Shown one piece after another: positions 25,521 through 37,270 of a DNA stretch of 64,000 nt (positions within the stretch are counted from its first letter, which is position 1; each line of letters opens with the position of its first letter). The notes beneath the pieces were generated by a model that was not told where the DNA came from, did not search any database, and saw only the letters and a program-made list of their open reading frames with translations. The stretch is taken from positions 234,428,394-234,492,393 of the forward strand of contig NC_088792.1 in NCBI RefSeq assembly GCF_011386835.1. Direction: 5' to 3'. A program made the position numbers and the translations under genes. This DNA is from Chrysemys picta bellii. Taxonomy: Eukaryota > Chordata > Testudines > Emydidae.

Positions 25521-26935
25521 ATGGCAGAAAACCCTGAACCAAATCCACTGTTGAGAAAGTGTCAGGCAGTAGCCAACATCATAAAGCTGTATAAAAACAA
25601 AGGAGATCGGAATGATTGCAACAACTATAAAGGAATCTCTCTACTTAGTGTTGCTGGCAAGGAATTCCCATGGGTCATTCTCAAAAGACAGCAAATTCTT
25701 GCTGAACGTTTATATCCAGAGAGTCAGTGCAGGTTCTGTGCCAGTAGATCAGTTATCCACACAGTCTTCATACTAAGGCAACTACAAGAAAAATGCCAAG
25801 AACAAGAAAGACTTGTCCGTATGGCCTTTATAGATCTTACAAGGTCTTTGACCTGGTCAGAAGAAAGGATCTTTTCCAGTAGTTAGTTAGTTGACCCCCA
25901 CTTCTCATCAGTTTGATTTAGACCTTCCATGATGGGATGAAGGCTACCATCCAGTATGATGGCAATAAATTTGATAGCTTTGAAATCCACAGTGATATCA
26001 AACAGGGGTGTATTCTGGCAACAGCACTCTTTGGTATATCCTTCTCTCTGATGCTTCGTCATGCTTTCTCATCTGGCATTGAGGGTGTACATCTCCATAA
26101 AAGACCAGATAGGAAATTCTTCAACGTTGCACATCTAAGAGCAAAAAGCAAAGCCAAACAACTTCTTTTCACCAATAATGCAGTGCTAACCATACATAGT
26201 AAAGAAGAGATTCAGAAACTTTGCAATAGTTTTGGGCTAGATTGTGATGCATTAGAACAAACCATCATCCTAAAGTATCAGAGGGGTAGCCATGTTAGTC
26301 TGAATCTGTAAAAAGCAACAGAGGGTCCTGTGGCACTTTTAAGACTAACAGAAGTATTGGAGCATAAGCTTTCGTGGGTGAATGCCCACTTGCATCTTGC
26401 GTCTGATGAAGTGGGCATTCACCCACGAAAGCTTATGCTCCAATACTTCTGTTAGTCTTAAAGGTGCCACAGGACCCTCTGTTGCATCATCCAATTATGG
26501 CACAAGGTGTGTTGACTGCACCAGAAGTTTCCAGTAGCTAACACCACTCTAGAAGTTGTGCACAAGTTCTTCTATCGAAGATCAACTGTAGTGGAGAACT
26601 TTCCTCTAGAGGACAGGCCTAATTCTCTCATTGGAAAGTCAGCTGCCACATCCTGGCAACTCACCAAGATTGAGTGGGATAACAGGAAACTAACATTGAA
26701 CACCCAACATATGGGCCTACTAGACATGCATTCTAAGCATAGTGCTGTATGGTGTTGATCTCTGGACCACCTTCAGCAGGCACTGGGCTGACCTAGGCTC
26801 AGGTTCAAAGACATTTGCAAGAGGGACTATAAAGCTTTCAATGTCAACATTGCAAGCTGGGAATATACCGCTATCAACAGGCCACACTGGAGAGCAGCAC
26901 TGCACCAGGAAGTCAGAGGCTGAAGAGAGTGTTTG
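25521..26935 (+). pseudogene. Non-LTR retrotransposon reverse transcriptase, dead copy
   Basis: Plus-strand frames give LYKNKGDRNDCNNYKGISL, LQEKCQEQERLVRMAFIDLT, then after a frameshift near 25886-25937 MKATIQYDGNKFDSFEI and KQGCILATALFG. These are fingers and palm blocks of a LINE reverse transcriptase often annotated as endonuclease-reverse transcriptase in animals. I do not assign a clade. The catalytic motif is LFTNNAV, so both catalytic Asp residues are Asn. The C-terminal region resumes after an inserted element (26276-26484) with GKSAATSWQLTKIEWDNRKL and ends in a frame with KAFNVNIASWEYTAINRPHW at about 26840-26905. There are several stops and frameshifts, and the 5' half is missing. 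Confidence 0.8.
26276..26484 (+). mobile_element. Snap-back Penelope-like tail, copy 1
   Basis: It starts TATCAGAGGGGTAGCC and continues through a forward arm (26314-26391). After a 17-bp stretch it runs back through the complement of that arm (26409-26486), ending at GTTGC. Arm identity is very high, with one or two mismatches seen. The first about 38 bp have no partner in the return arm. The word CATCATCC flanks both sides (26263-26270 and 26485-26492), a probable target duplication, with TAAAG between it and the left end. The sequence is related to the 3' tail of the Penelope-like element at 59451. It sits inside the dead LINE at 25521. Confidence 0.75.
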
Positions 26936-26950
26936 AGAGAGAGGAATGTG

Positions 26951-27251
26951 CAGGGCTGCCCAGAGGGGAGGGCAAGTGGGGCAATTTGCCCCGGGTCTTC
27001 AGCGGCAGAGGCCCCACGAGCCCTGGCCCGGCAGTGGTCCGGGTCTTTGGCAGCAGGGGCCCCATGGTGGTCCGGGACTTGGGCGCCATTTCAGCAGCGG
27101 GGGGCCCTTCAGTGCTGCCGAAGACGCGGAGAGACTGAAGGGCCCCCCGCCGCCAAAATGCTGCCGAAGACCCGGACCGCCACCAGGTGAGTACAAGCGC
27201 CGCAGCTCCCCTGCTTTGCCCCAGACCCCCTGAATCCTCTGGGCGGCCCTG
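26951..27251. mobile_element. hAT-like MITE with perfect 8-bp target duplication
   Basis: It begins CAGGGCTGCCCAGAGG and ends in CCTCTGGGCGGCCCTG, giving inverted repeats of 16 bp with one or two mismatches. GGAATGTG flanks it exactly on both sides (26943-26950 and 27252-27259). The interior is GC-rich and itself partly palindromic around CTTCAGTGCTGCCGAAGAC. The overlapping open frames on both strands are compositional. The superfamily is inferred from the 8-bp duplication and CAGGG start. Confidence 0.85.
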
Positions 27252-27779
27252 GGAATGTGAAGACTAACATGCAGCAGGCCTCAAGTGATAGTAGTGCACT
27301 GGCTTCATCCACTGGCCCTACATAGAGCACAAATAGTGCAATATCAATTGCAAGGGTTTTTGTTTAAGAATTTGAGGTTTTTAGCCACTCAATGCTGCAG
27401 CATGATAGATAGTAAGTAGGGCTGTCAAGCAATTAAATAATTAATCATGATTAATCGCACTGTTAAACAATAATAGAATACCATTTCTTTAAATATTTTG
27501 GTTGTTTTCTACATTTTTTGAATTATTGATTTCAAATACACAGAATACAAAGTGTACAGTGCTCACTTTATATTTATTTTTGATTACAAATATTTGTGCT
27601 ATAAAAAACAAAAGAAATAGTACGTTTCAATTCATCTCATACAAGTACTGTAGTGCAATCTCTTTATCATGATAGTTCAATTTACAAATGTAGAATTATG
27701 TACAAAAAATAACTGCATTCAAAAATTCAATGTAAAACTTTAGAGCCTACAAGTCCACTCAGTCCTACTTCTTATTTAG

Positions 27780-28448
27780 TCACTCACTCAAACAAACAAG
27801 TTTGTTTATGTTTGCAGGAGATAATGCTGCCCGCTTCTTGTTTACAATGTCACCTGAAAGTGAGAACAGGTGTCCACATGGCACTATTGTAGCCGGTGTC
27901 ACAAGATATTTACATGCCAGATGTGTTAAAGATTCATATGTCCCTTCATGCTTCAACCACCATTCCAGAGGACATGCATCCATGCTAATGCGGGGTTCTG
28001 CTCGATAATGATCCAAAGCAGTGCAGACTGATGCATGTTCACTTTCATCATCTGAGTCAGATGCCACCGGCAGAAGGTTGATTTTCTTTTTTGGTGGTTC
28101 AGGTTCTGTAGTCTCCACAGCAGAGTGTTGCTCTTTTAAGACTTCTGAAAGCATTCTCCACACCTCATCCTCAGATTTTGGAAGGCACTTCAGATTCTTA
28201 AACCTTGGGTAGAGTGCTGTAGCTATCTTTAGAAATCTCACATTGGTACCTTCTTTGTGTTTTGTCAAATCTGCAGTGAAAGTGTTCTTAAAATGAACAA
28301 CATGTGCTGGGTCATCATCCGAGACTGCTATAACATGAAATACATGGCAGAATGTGGGTAAAAAAAGCAGGAGACATACTATTCTCCCCCCAATCAGTTC
28401 AGTCACAAATTTAATTAACGCATTTTTTTTAACGAGCGTCATCAGCAT
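27780..28448 (-). pseudogene. hAT transposase C-terminal part, left arm
   Basis: The 222-residue minus-strand frame includes HVVHFKNTFTADLTKHKEG, LKIATALYPRFKNLKCLPK, an acidic linker and the hAT dimerisation region: LEWWLKHEGTYESLTHLAC followed by HLFSLSGDIVNKKRAALSP. In an intact enzyme this region mediates multimerisation and contains the last part of the catalytic fold. The Cys-Glu-Arg usually seen before LFSLSG is Cys-Gly-His here, so a conserved residue is lost. The DNA-binding BED finger and most of the catalytic domain are absent. It stops at 27780 within the conserved C-terminus. Confidence 0.8.
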
Positions 28449-28662
28449 GGAAGCACCTTTGGAATGGTGGCTGAAGCATGAAGGGGCATATGAATGTTTA
28501 GCATATCAAGCACGTAAATACCTTGCAATGCTGGCTACAAAAGTGCCGTGCGAACGCCTGTTCTCACTTTCAGGTGACACTGTAAATAAGAAGCGGGCAG
28601 CATTATCTCCCGTAAATGTAAACAAACTTGTTTGTCTTAGTGATTGGCTGAACAAGAAGTAG
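28436..28662 (+). pseudogene. hAT transposase C-terminal part, right arm
   Basis: The plus-strand frame, open from 28354, becomes recognisable at about 28448 with MEAPLEWWLKHEGAYECLA and continues through VPCERLFSLSGDTVNKK to LSDWLNKK and a stop. It duplicates, in the opposite direction, the C-terminal about 70 residues of the left-arm transposase. This copy keeps the Cys-Glu-Arg. It is a fragment with no catalytic centre. The first about 30 residues of the open frame are antisense to the left-arm copy and are not transposase. Confidence 0.8.
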
Positions 28663-29070
28663 GACTCTGTGGACTTGTAGGCTCTAAAGTTTTACATTGT
28701 TTTCTTTTTGAGTGCAGTTATGTAACAAAAAAAATCTACATTTGTAAATTGCACTTTCACGATAAAGAGACTGCATTATGGTATTGTATGAGGTGAATGA
28801 AAAATACTCTTTTTTTGTTTATCATTTTTACAGTGCAAATATTTGTAGTCAAACATAATAATATAAAGTGAGCACTGCACACTTTGTATTCCGTGTTGTA
28901 ATTGAAATCAATATATTTGAAAATGTAGAAAATCATCCAAAAATATTTAATAAATTTCCATTGCTATTCTATTGTTTAACAGTGTGATTAAAAGTGTGAT
29001 TAATCGTGATTAATTTTTTTTAGTTAATCACGTGAGTTAACTGCAATTAATCAACAACCCTAATAGTAAC

Positions 29071-31033
29071 TGAACTGCTTTGGGGCTTACACTATCAACT
29101 TTTGAGACAGACTGCTGCCAATTAAATAAGAGGCACAAGTATATATCAGTTAGTGGTCTGCTGTATTCTTCCCTCACAAAAGAGTTACATCACTTCTCTG
29201 GTAGAAACCAAACAGTAAAAAGTATATTCCAATGAACAATATATTGTTTGACTATCTCTCAGTATCAGAGACGTGTCTCTCAAGTTGCACACTAGTATTA
29301 ATTAAGAACGCACAAGGCTATGACAGTTCCTAACTGCTTAACACACAGAGCTACACTTTTATGTCCGGCTTTCTGCTCTCTTCTTTACAAGCATAGTTAA
29401 ATTAAACTATAACAAAGCTAGCATCAAGGTCATTGGCTTTGCGAGGAAGACTTTCACTCTTTGTTCTCTGTGGGCCTACTTCTGAGAGATGTTGAGCTGC
29501 TAAACGGTTTGTTTTTGTTGCTCAGGATCAATTTCTTTTAGTCCACCTAATTTTATACATAGAATGTGCCCCAACATTTCAGGTTTAAAGGTCTTCTACA
29601 AATGACAGGATAATCAGAAGATACACTTCATATAAACCTTGATTGTATTTGACTTCCTTATATCTTAATAAAAGTCTTGCTTTGAATTTTCACTAGGGGG
29701 AAAGTTGAGGTTGTAAAAATAAAATTGCAAAAGACAAGACCTAAGTAATTTGCAATTAAAAAAAAATCCATTTGTAAAAATCTTATTTGCAACCTGTTTT
29801 GCAATATCCTGGTATTCTTACTGTGACATTTGGGGGACTCATTTAATTAAAAAAAAAAGCCATCTTCTTCGCTTTCTTGCTTAACTCACTGATAACTGTT
29901 TTTAGTGTTGGATACAATAGAGTGATCTGTCCATTCAGAGAGAAAAGACCTCATTTTTACCCAAACTCTAATTAAACACCGGTATGATTTTTTTTCTTAA
30001 ATGCTGTAATCCAAAGCCTCAACCATTAAACCAATCCAATTTACTATAGACACAAATTGTAAAGCAAAACCAATTTCTGCGCCTGATGATTTACTAAGTA
30101 TCAGCTTAAAAAGTCTTAATGAGCACAGTGGAATTGGTCTCTGACAGAGCTATAGTGATCTGAATATAAAATCAAGAGTCAGGAACCTCATTAATTCTGG
30201 ATATTAGCTCTGGCTCTTCTTTTGGGATGTTGGGGCAAGTTCCTTAATCCCTCAGTTTCTCTGTCTATGAAATGGGGATAAGATGGTCTACTTCTGATTC
30301 TAGGATATTGTCAGACTTGTTATCTAAATTGTATAAAACATCTTGAAGAAAAAATCATATTAAAGTAGAAAATACTATTGGTGCCTTTTAAACACAATTT
30401 TGAATAGCCTGAATTCACTTAACTCTCATCTTCAGCTTTCATGTGTCTTATCTGCAGATTCTGTTGGTTTTACCTTTCAGGTGAAAGTATTTCCCTCTCC
30501 ATTCATGCTCACCCTGGAAATCTTGATTCCCTTCTCTCAAGAACAGCAGGCTCCCCAGCTCCTGTAAACACAAATAAAGAAGATGCATTACCAGTCCAAT
30601 GTTTCTCGAGAGCTCTGATTTCCCATAGGAGGCTGATTTATCTTCCTCCACATATTCAACGTTTTATTAAGCAGTGGATGAAAAATACTTGTATCTTGTG
30701 TAGCATATGGCTCCTACCATAACAGCAAATGAAAATTTTAGCCCTGGCCCACATAATATGAGGTTGCTAAACCTCATGACATGCGGTGTATCTTTAAATG
30801 AGGTTTTGTTAACCAAGGTAACACGAGTCATTTCTGATCAACTTTCTCAGGCTATTCAGAGTAGCATATGTATAGTTAGCTTATCGACATCTATTTCATC
30901 TCCAGCAGTTGGTGTACTCAAGAAGAGCTGGGAACATTTTGTGCTTTGATACTTCTCTTTTGAATATCAGCATGTATTAACAGTGACCACTGTTAGTCAG
31001 CACTGGCCAGCAGGACCACATAGTGGTATCTGA
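29071..31033. other. Unannotated AT-rich DNA
   Basis: No gene or repeat family is recognised over about 2 kb. Frames at 30441-30949 have no motif I know. Confidence 0.4.
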
Positions 31034-31318
31034 GGCCTGGTCTACACTAACCACCCAATTCGAACTAAGGTACGCAACTTCAGCTACGTGAATAACGTAG
31101 CTGAAGTCGACGTACCTTATTTCGAACTTACCGTGGTCCAGACATGGCAGGCAGGCTCCCCCGTCGACTCCGCGTACACCTCGCGCCAAGCAGGATTACC
31201 GGAGTCGATGGGGAGCACTTCTGGATTCGATTTATCATGTCCAGACAAGACGCGATAAATCGAACCCAGAAGTTCGATTGCCTGCTGCCGAACCAGCGCG
31301 TAAGTATAGACAAGCCCT
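31034..31318 (-). mobile_element. Harbinger-like MITE, copy B
   Basis: It begins GGCCTGGTCTACACTAACC and ends in GTAAGTATAGACAAGCCC. TGA flanks both ends (31031-31033 and 31319-31321), compatible with a 3-bp TNA target duplication. The interior contains the hairpin CTTCAGCTACGTGAATAACG with its complement, and a GC-rich part whose minus-strand translation shares GGACLPCLD with the plus-strand translation of the copy at 24571. The two copies are therefore in opposite orientation, about 6.2 kb apart. Confidence 0.7.
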
Positions 31319-34300
31319 GAGAAACCACAGTTATTTTGCCTTTAGGGGGAGAAGGCAGCATCTTGGCTCCTATTCTGTGTGGTGACTGTTGTCAAATCTT
31401 GACTCTCTGAATAGCAATACAGTATCTTGTAAAGTTAACTATTGCACATTTAAGCATAGGATTTAGTCCTTTATGTATAACTGCAATTATATGGTGCAGT
31501 AAGTCATAGGACCCACTGAACCACAAGAAAGATAGACATTCTAGTTAAATATTTGCTGTGGCAGGTCTCTTTCCCTCTTGAAGGTCCTTTTATTTATTTA
31601 TTTTTCCTCTTTGGACACCGTTCTAATTGGTGGGAACTGTCCGTATATCTCAAGGGCAAAATTTGATCCTGATTATATTAATGACAACCATGAGACGACA
31701 GATGGGGAAATAACTGAGGTTTTTAAACCCATGTGGGTTTCATTGCTATGTCCTCGTGAGCAGTCAGTGAATCCAATGAAAAGAGGTGGATGGTGGTTAC
31801 AACCAGAACAAGAAACGGCAGGGTTCAGAGGAATGTAAATGTCATGATTTCTGAGTGGCTAGGAAGCTTTGTGCTCAGGTGGTGTGATTTGCCTCTCACT
31901 TACAGTAGTGGGGGTGGAGGGAAACAGTGTAACCCAGTTGTGAAGTTATTCAGTGTCTGGAGAAGAATCAGGCCCAAGGAATGAGTTAACTTTTTTGTTT
32001 CCCTGGTTTTTGTGAGGAATAAATAGGCATAGACCCAAGATGGACAAGATTTATCTATAATTATTGCAGGATATGACTTTTAGTAAAGATGGATCTTAAA
32101 TAACAGTAGAAGCATTCTTAATTCAACTGCAGCTCATACAAAACTACTGAATTCCAAAAATTAGTCCTGACTAACTATGGTTCATCACTACTTCTCTTAA
32201 AGGATAATCCTGTGTGTGCCATCCCCCTCATCTGCTAAACACACACAGGTGCAGTAAAACTGGTGCAGTTCCATTGTGCCAGGTGAATTGGTTGCACAGA
32301 TGGTCCATAATTCTTGAATGGAGTGGTTTGTTGAGGGAGAAGGGACATTGTATCTATTGTTATATGGATCTGCCACTCATTCCACCAACCCCCTTTCTGA
32401 GGGAACAATTGAGCCATAGAGCTTTAGCTATTGGGCTAATATCAATGTTGGTTTAAGTCTGTCCAGTTCAATGGAGTTATGGGAACAGAGAATTTGTCTC
32501 ACAACAACCTCATGGCTGTAATAACTGCCACTCCAGGGCTTAGGGGAGAATTCCTCTCTCTCAACCACTTAATGGTCCCAAAGATCTTTTTAGTGCTGGC
32601 CACTCCGAATCCAGGAAAACTGGGATTTTGACCTTAGTTTCCAAAAGACTATGGGCCAGATACTTAGCAGCTGTAAATCAGCATGACTCCATTAACTTCA
32701 GTAGACCTTTGCCAGTTTTACATTAGGTGAGGATCAGACCCTCTGTCCTTTCACCCTTTCCCCCCAACAGTAAGATTTTGTTTTTATGAGCATGTGATGC
32801 ATCCCAGGTGTCAATCATCCTAGAGAATACCCTTCCTCTGCTTGCATCACTGTGCATAATTTTCTCTTGCCACACCAAAGAGACTGCCTATGGCAGAATT
32901 GTGGTTTATTTTAATACCTCAACATTTCAGAAAGATTTCTGCTCTTAGACAAAATAGCTGCTATTAACCCTCCATATCTCACATAGTACCCTCAGTTAGT
33001 CCATCGTGTTACTGAGTTGAGAGGATTACTCTTGCTGTGTCAAGTATGAAAAGACCAGGAGTAGTAGTTGAAAGGGTAGAATGCATTCGTTTGTCCTTAA
33101 GATTTGTGCACTATTGTTCAGAGCTGTAGGTGCTCTTGCCATGGGTGCCATATGAGAGAAATAAATTATAATAAACAGTAATAAGAAAATAGAGATTTTT
33201 GTGTGTAAATTAAATACTATATATGCTTCATTTTTAAAAAAATTGCATGCTCACTTCTGTAGCATTTTCATGCTCTTCACTCTAAATTATCTAACAAAGG
33301 ATCCTGATGCAGAATGGATCTCACACACTCACTGCCTTGATGGCAGTTTGAGGTGCATAGCCTCTAGCTACTGAATGTAAGCCAAATAAAATGTTTTGAA
33401 TCTGAAGGTGGCACATTGGTGCACACAATTTTTATAAGCAGACAACATGTACTGTACCAGCCAGAGATGAGAAGTAGTCCCTGAAACAGCACCTTGCCTG
33501 TAGCAATGCTCTTTTAATCAGCTTTAAATGAGCACATTGGCACACTGTTCTCTCATTCAGGTCTCTTATTAGAGAATGCACAGCAGAATGAGGAAAAGGG
33601 ATTGTCACCTCAATGACAGAGTCTCTTTTAATGGAACCAGTTCAATAACTAAATCAAAATATCTTTTCTTTTCTTAATTTAGTGCTGACTGCTAATAATT
33701 TCCCCATTAATTGGGAATGCAGAGAAATAGATGCAGCATTGCTCTGCATGATAATGAACCTTTAGTTCCCTGAAGCTGTTTTCCAGTACTCTTACAAAGC
33801 ACGTCACCAGGGTTATCTGACCACATCTTCGTTTCTCCCAGGATGTTGTACTAAAAGTAGAAGAGAGACTCTCAAATACCCACAGTTTAATAACTAAAAG
33901 GAGGCGGGTCGAAAAGTCACCAAGCGGTAGAAATACCTGTAATTCAAAGGAACGGAAAGAGTCCAAATTCTGCAGTCTTTAATCAAGCAAAGCTCCCAGT
34001 GCAGTCCAAGCCCCTCTGTACTTAACACTATTCTTTCTATTTTCCTTTCTTGTCAAAAACTAAAACATCGTCTTTTATGACTACTGCTAACATCTCTAGC
34101 TATGCAAATGACTAAGATTTTTTCATCCTCCAGGGCATAAGTGATCACCAGCAGGGGTCAAGAAGAACCCCCCACCCCACCCATACATAATCAGCTAAGT
34201 GTTTTGTGGGTCTTTATTATATCTTTCTCTGAAGTACAGAGTATAAGCCACTGCTAGAAGGAGAGTGAACCAGGTGGGCCAATTGCATGATCTGGTATGC

Positions 34301-34555
34301 AGATCCAGAAGGGAAAGACTCTGTTAATTACACTAGTTTAATAACTAGACCAACATAACAATAAAATCATTTTCATTGAGGCTAATGGGTAACATAGTGA
34401 TGGGGAAGAATTGACAGGAAAGTGACAGACGCAAACATTACCAAATTTACAAAGCACAGTTCAAGAGCACAAGATCAGCAACTCAAAGGTGGGTTTTTGT
34501 TTTGTCCTGTGACAAATTAAACCCTAGAGATAAAAGTGAAGAAATATTCGCCTTC
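31319..34555. other. Unannotated DNA with one palindromic MITE remnant
   Basis: No gene is recognised. At 32653-32741 a stretch starting GGGCCAGATACTTAGC and ending in GAGGATCAGACCC is another member of the palindromic family at 4618. The rest is AT-rich low-copy sequence. Confidence 0.4.
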
Positions 34556-34563
34556 ATATTTAT

Positions 34564-34780
34564 TAGAGCTTGTCAAAATTGGCTTTTTTCTTAAAGATTT
34601 TTGTGGAAAAACTTACATTTCTTCGAAACTTTTCAGTGAAAAGTGGAAACATTTTCTATCTTCTAAAATAACTAACCATTCTTCCATTTTGGGGTTTTGG
34701 TTTTTCATTGAAAAAAATATTTTTTTCATTTCTTTCAAAAACAATGTTTATGGAAAATACCATTTTTCTGAGCACCTCTA
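34564..34780. mobile_element. AT-rich MITE with perfect 8-bp target duplication
   Basis: This 217-bp element begins TAGAGCTTGTCAAAA and ends in TTTTTCTGAGCACCTCTA. ATATTTAT flanks it exactly (34556-34563 and 34781-34788). The interior is rich in GAAAA and TTTTC words that can pair with each other. Relatives with similar internal words are at 36955-37270 and 62631-63032. The 8-bp duplication suggests hAT, but the ends differ from the other hAT groups in this window. Confidence 0.75.
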
Positions 34781-34788
34781 ATATTTAT

Positions 34789-36954
34789 CAAACCATACTA
34801 AAACAGTGGTGAAGAGTTCACCACAACATCTGTCAATGCACTCCACCTCTAAAATTACAATAGGATCTAGACAGCCAATTATGGTTGGCACTGAATAGGT
34901 GAGTTAAAGAGTAGAGAGAGTTCCTGGAGCCCCATTCTTCTGCACAGTGATCCTGTACAGGAGTCAGCCATGTCTTGGCTGCAAGCATTGGGGCGTGCTA
35001 GGAGGTGCAATCAGTGCCAAAGGCCACCATCCCAGAGGGTGTATGTTTAAGTGTGGGGCTTGCTGAGCTCTGCACATTAGAAGGTATCAGCTGGTCAGGC
35101 AGTGCTACAAGAGTGCACTCTACTGCTTTTTAAAGCTGTAGCTGAAGTCACTGCTCACCAAATTCCTACCAGCACCCCTCATACTGACATGATGCCTCCC
35201 TCCATACTAAGTGGTAGTACCGGAGCACACCTCACCCCCTTTACCACTGCTCCACTGGTTAACCAGGTTATAGTTGTGTAAGTTACATTTCTAGGAAGCA
35301 GGAATAGTGGAAGTTGTATGTCTAATTCAATCATGTACACTAGATAGGATTTGACAACTTTGGGAAAGATTATATTTAGATATATAAAGTAAAACTTCAC
35401 CCCATCCTCCAAATGTGGTAATTTTCATAAACTTAGTCTCCCCAGATCCTCCAAAAATATCCTTTGGAATGGGTTGTTCATTTGGTACCAGTTATTTTGG
35501 ATATTTGCTGGTCGTTTAAGAAAAAATTGCATGCCGTGCTATTTAAACAGCAACCTTTAAGCTGTTTAAAGGAGGAGAGTGCAAAGCACTGGATTAATCT
35601 GCTTACAGCCCATATGGCCAGATGTTCCAAGGACTGTAGAGGAGCACAGGTCACAGTTAACCCGCGTTCAAAAGGCTTTCTCAGCAAGAGGTCTTTATTC
35701 CACTTGATGAATCAAACTGGATGGCATTTTTATCTCTAGTATTGGTCACTGTATTCTGCTTTATCAGGGAGAAAAATGATGTTCATGAGCATGCCCTTGG
35801 ATTGCACACCAGGAGAACTGGGAACTATCCAATAAGTTATTATGCTTTATACAAGTCAGCAGTATTTTGGCAAAGATACATGTGTAAAAATGGTAATGAT
35901 TATTGTCATTCAAAGGGGTGGTAAGGAAAATAAACTTCTGCTTCAGGAAGAACACATAGATACATAAGTGAATTGTATAATCTAGTGAATGTAGGCGGAA
36001 GAGTAAGGGCTGAGAAGGAACTGTATTATAAATTAAAACAGATCCTTTTATGAACTGATAAACGGAGCACAATGAATAACATTTTAAAGACACGGTTAAT
36101 GTATATATCCATTAAGCATTCACTCCAGCCACACTCTTCCTGATATCTTATTTCCCTCTAAAAGAAGATGACTTCAGAAAATGCCTTACTTTACAGAACC
36201 ACTATTTGGCAAATTGGCACCTTGGGTTTGTGTATATGTCACATCTGTGTTAGATTAATTCATTAGAGTTCTAATCACAAATAGGCTACAGCTTCTTATG
36301 TTGTTTTCTTAAACATATAGGAGTTGAGCCAAATGGCTTTGCTCTCTGTCTGAACAGGGAAAGGCTATAAAGACAAATATGTCTTCAGCTTAGAGAAGGT
36401 ACATGACAAATGCTGTTTGTACAGTAAGTGATTTGGGTGCCTTTTAAAGGTGTAGAAAATCAATGTAAAGGTTTTATCTCCTAACCCATATAACTTTCAG
36501 TGTCCAGTATAAAATGAACAAGCTGTTTGATTCCAATGCTGTTAAAAGGAAGGTGATGTTTTTCACATCACCCAGAAGCACAGAGAAATTTTTAAATTTG
36601 CAGATAATTTATTGGGAAGTATAGTTAGGATTAATATGTTTGATCTGATTTACTTCAAGTTACTGGAAATTGTAAAACCATAATACCACACTAGACTCCC
36701 ACAGTATTAATCAGAAAAGTACTAATCTTTGATCTGCTGCATACAGTAAATAAACTGCAGCCTACTAGATTATACTTTTGTGAATAAGCAAAATAATTTT
36801 GTGAGATGAGTATGGAAAATCAGTAATAGGGCTGAACAATGAACATAAAAAGAATAAAACTAATCTAACTTTGCCTGTTTGTATAGGTTATGAATAACTA
36901 TATACTTTTTGTGTAAGCTCTATTTCACTAGCAGTAGTCTGAAATTTAATACAA
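34789..36954. other. Unannotated low-copy DNA
   Basis: No gene or repeat family is recognised. Frames at 35464-36093 overlap on both strands and lack known motifs. Confidence 0.4.
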
Positions 36955-37270
36955 TTAATCAAAAACTAAATGTTTCAAGCAAACATTTGTGTTGATAGAA
37001 AACAATGAACAAATGTTTGATGAGATGGAAACATTCCATTTTAATCTTTTCAAAACAGAACATTTTGATTTTTTCCATTTCAAAATGGAAAATAAAATGA
37101 ATTTTCCCTTCAATTTTTTTAAATGTTATGTTACAAAGTAAAAATTGGAACAATATTTTGATTTTATCGAAATGAAACATTTTGATTGACTCAAACCAAT
37201 TCCCCCCCCCCCCCCTGAGTTTCATGTTGTGGGAAAAATTGAATTTTTTGTTTTCATTCAGTTTTAGAAT
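36955..37270. repeat. AT-rich MITE relative, decayed
   Basis: The block is rich in GAAACATTTTGATT-like and complementary AAAATGGAAAA-like words, interrupted by a run of 15 C (37202-37216). It resembles the interior of the element at 34564. The ends are not clear. Confidence 0.45.

Larger units (their letters stand above)
27417..29062. mobile_element. Foldback hAT element with two opposed 3' ends
   Basis: This 1646-bp element begins TAGGGCTGTCAAGC and ends in TCAACAACCCTA. It is flanked by ATAGTAAG (27409-27416) and ATAGTAAC (29063-29070), a 7 of 8 match to an 8-bp hAT target duplication. From each end inward, about 600 bp of the same sequence runs in opposite directions: a 3' untranslated part, then the end of a transposase frame. 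The left arm carries extra transposase sequence in the centre (28010-28400). Near 28395-28435 there is a short run with GTTAAAAAAAATGCGTTAA in minus sense, resembling subterminal sequence of such elements. Both termini are thus derived from the 3' end of the parent transposon. Confidence 0.8.
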
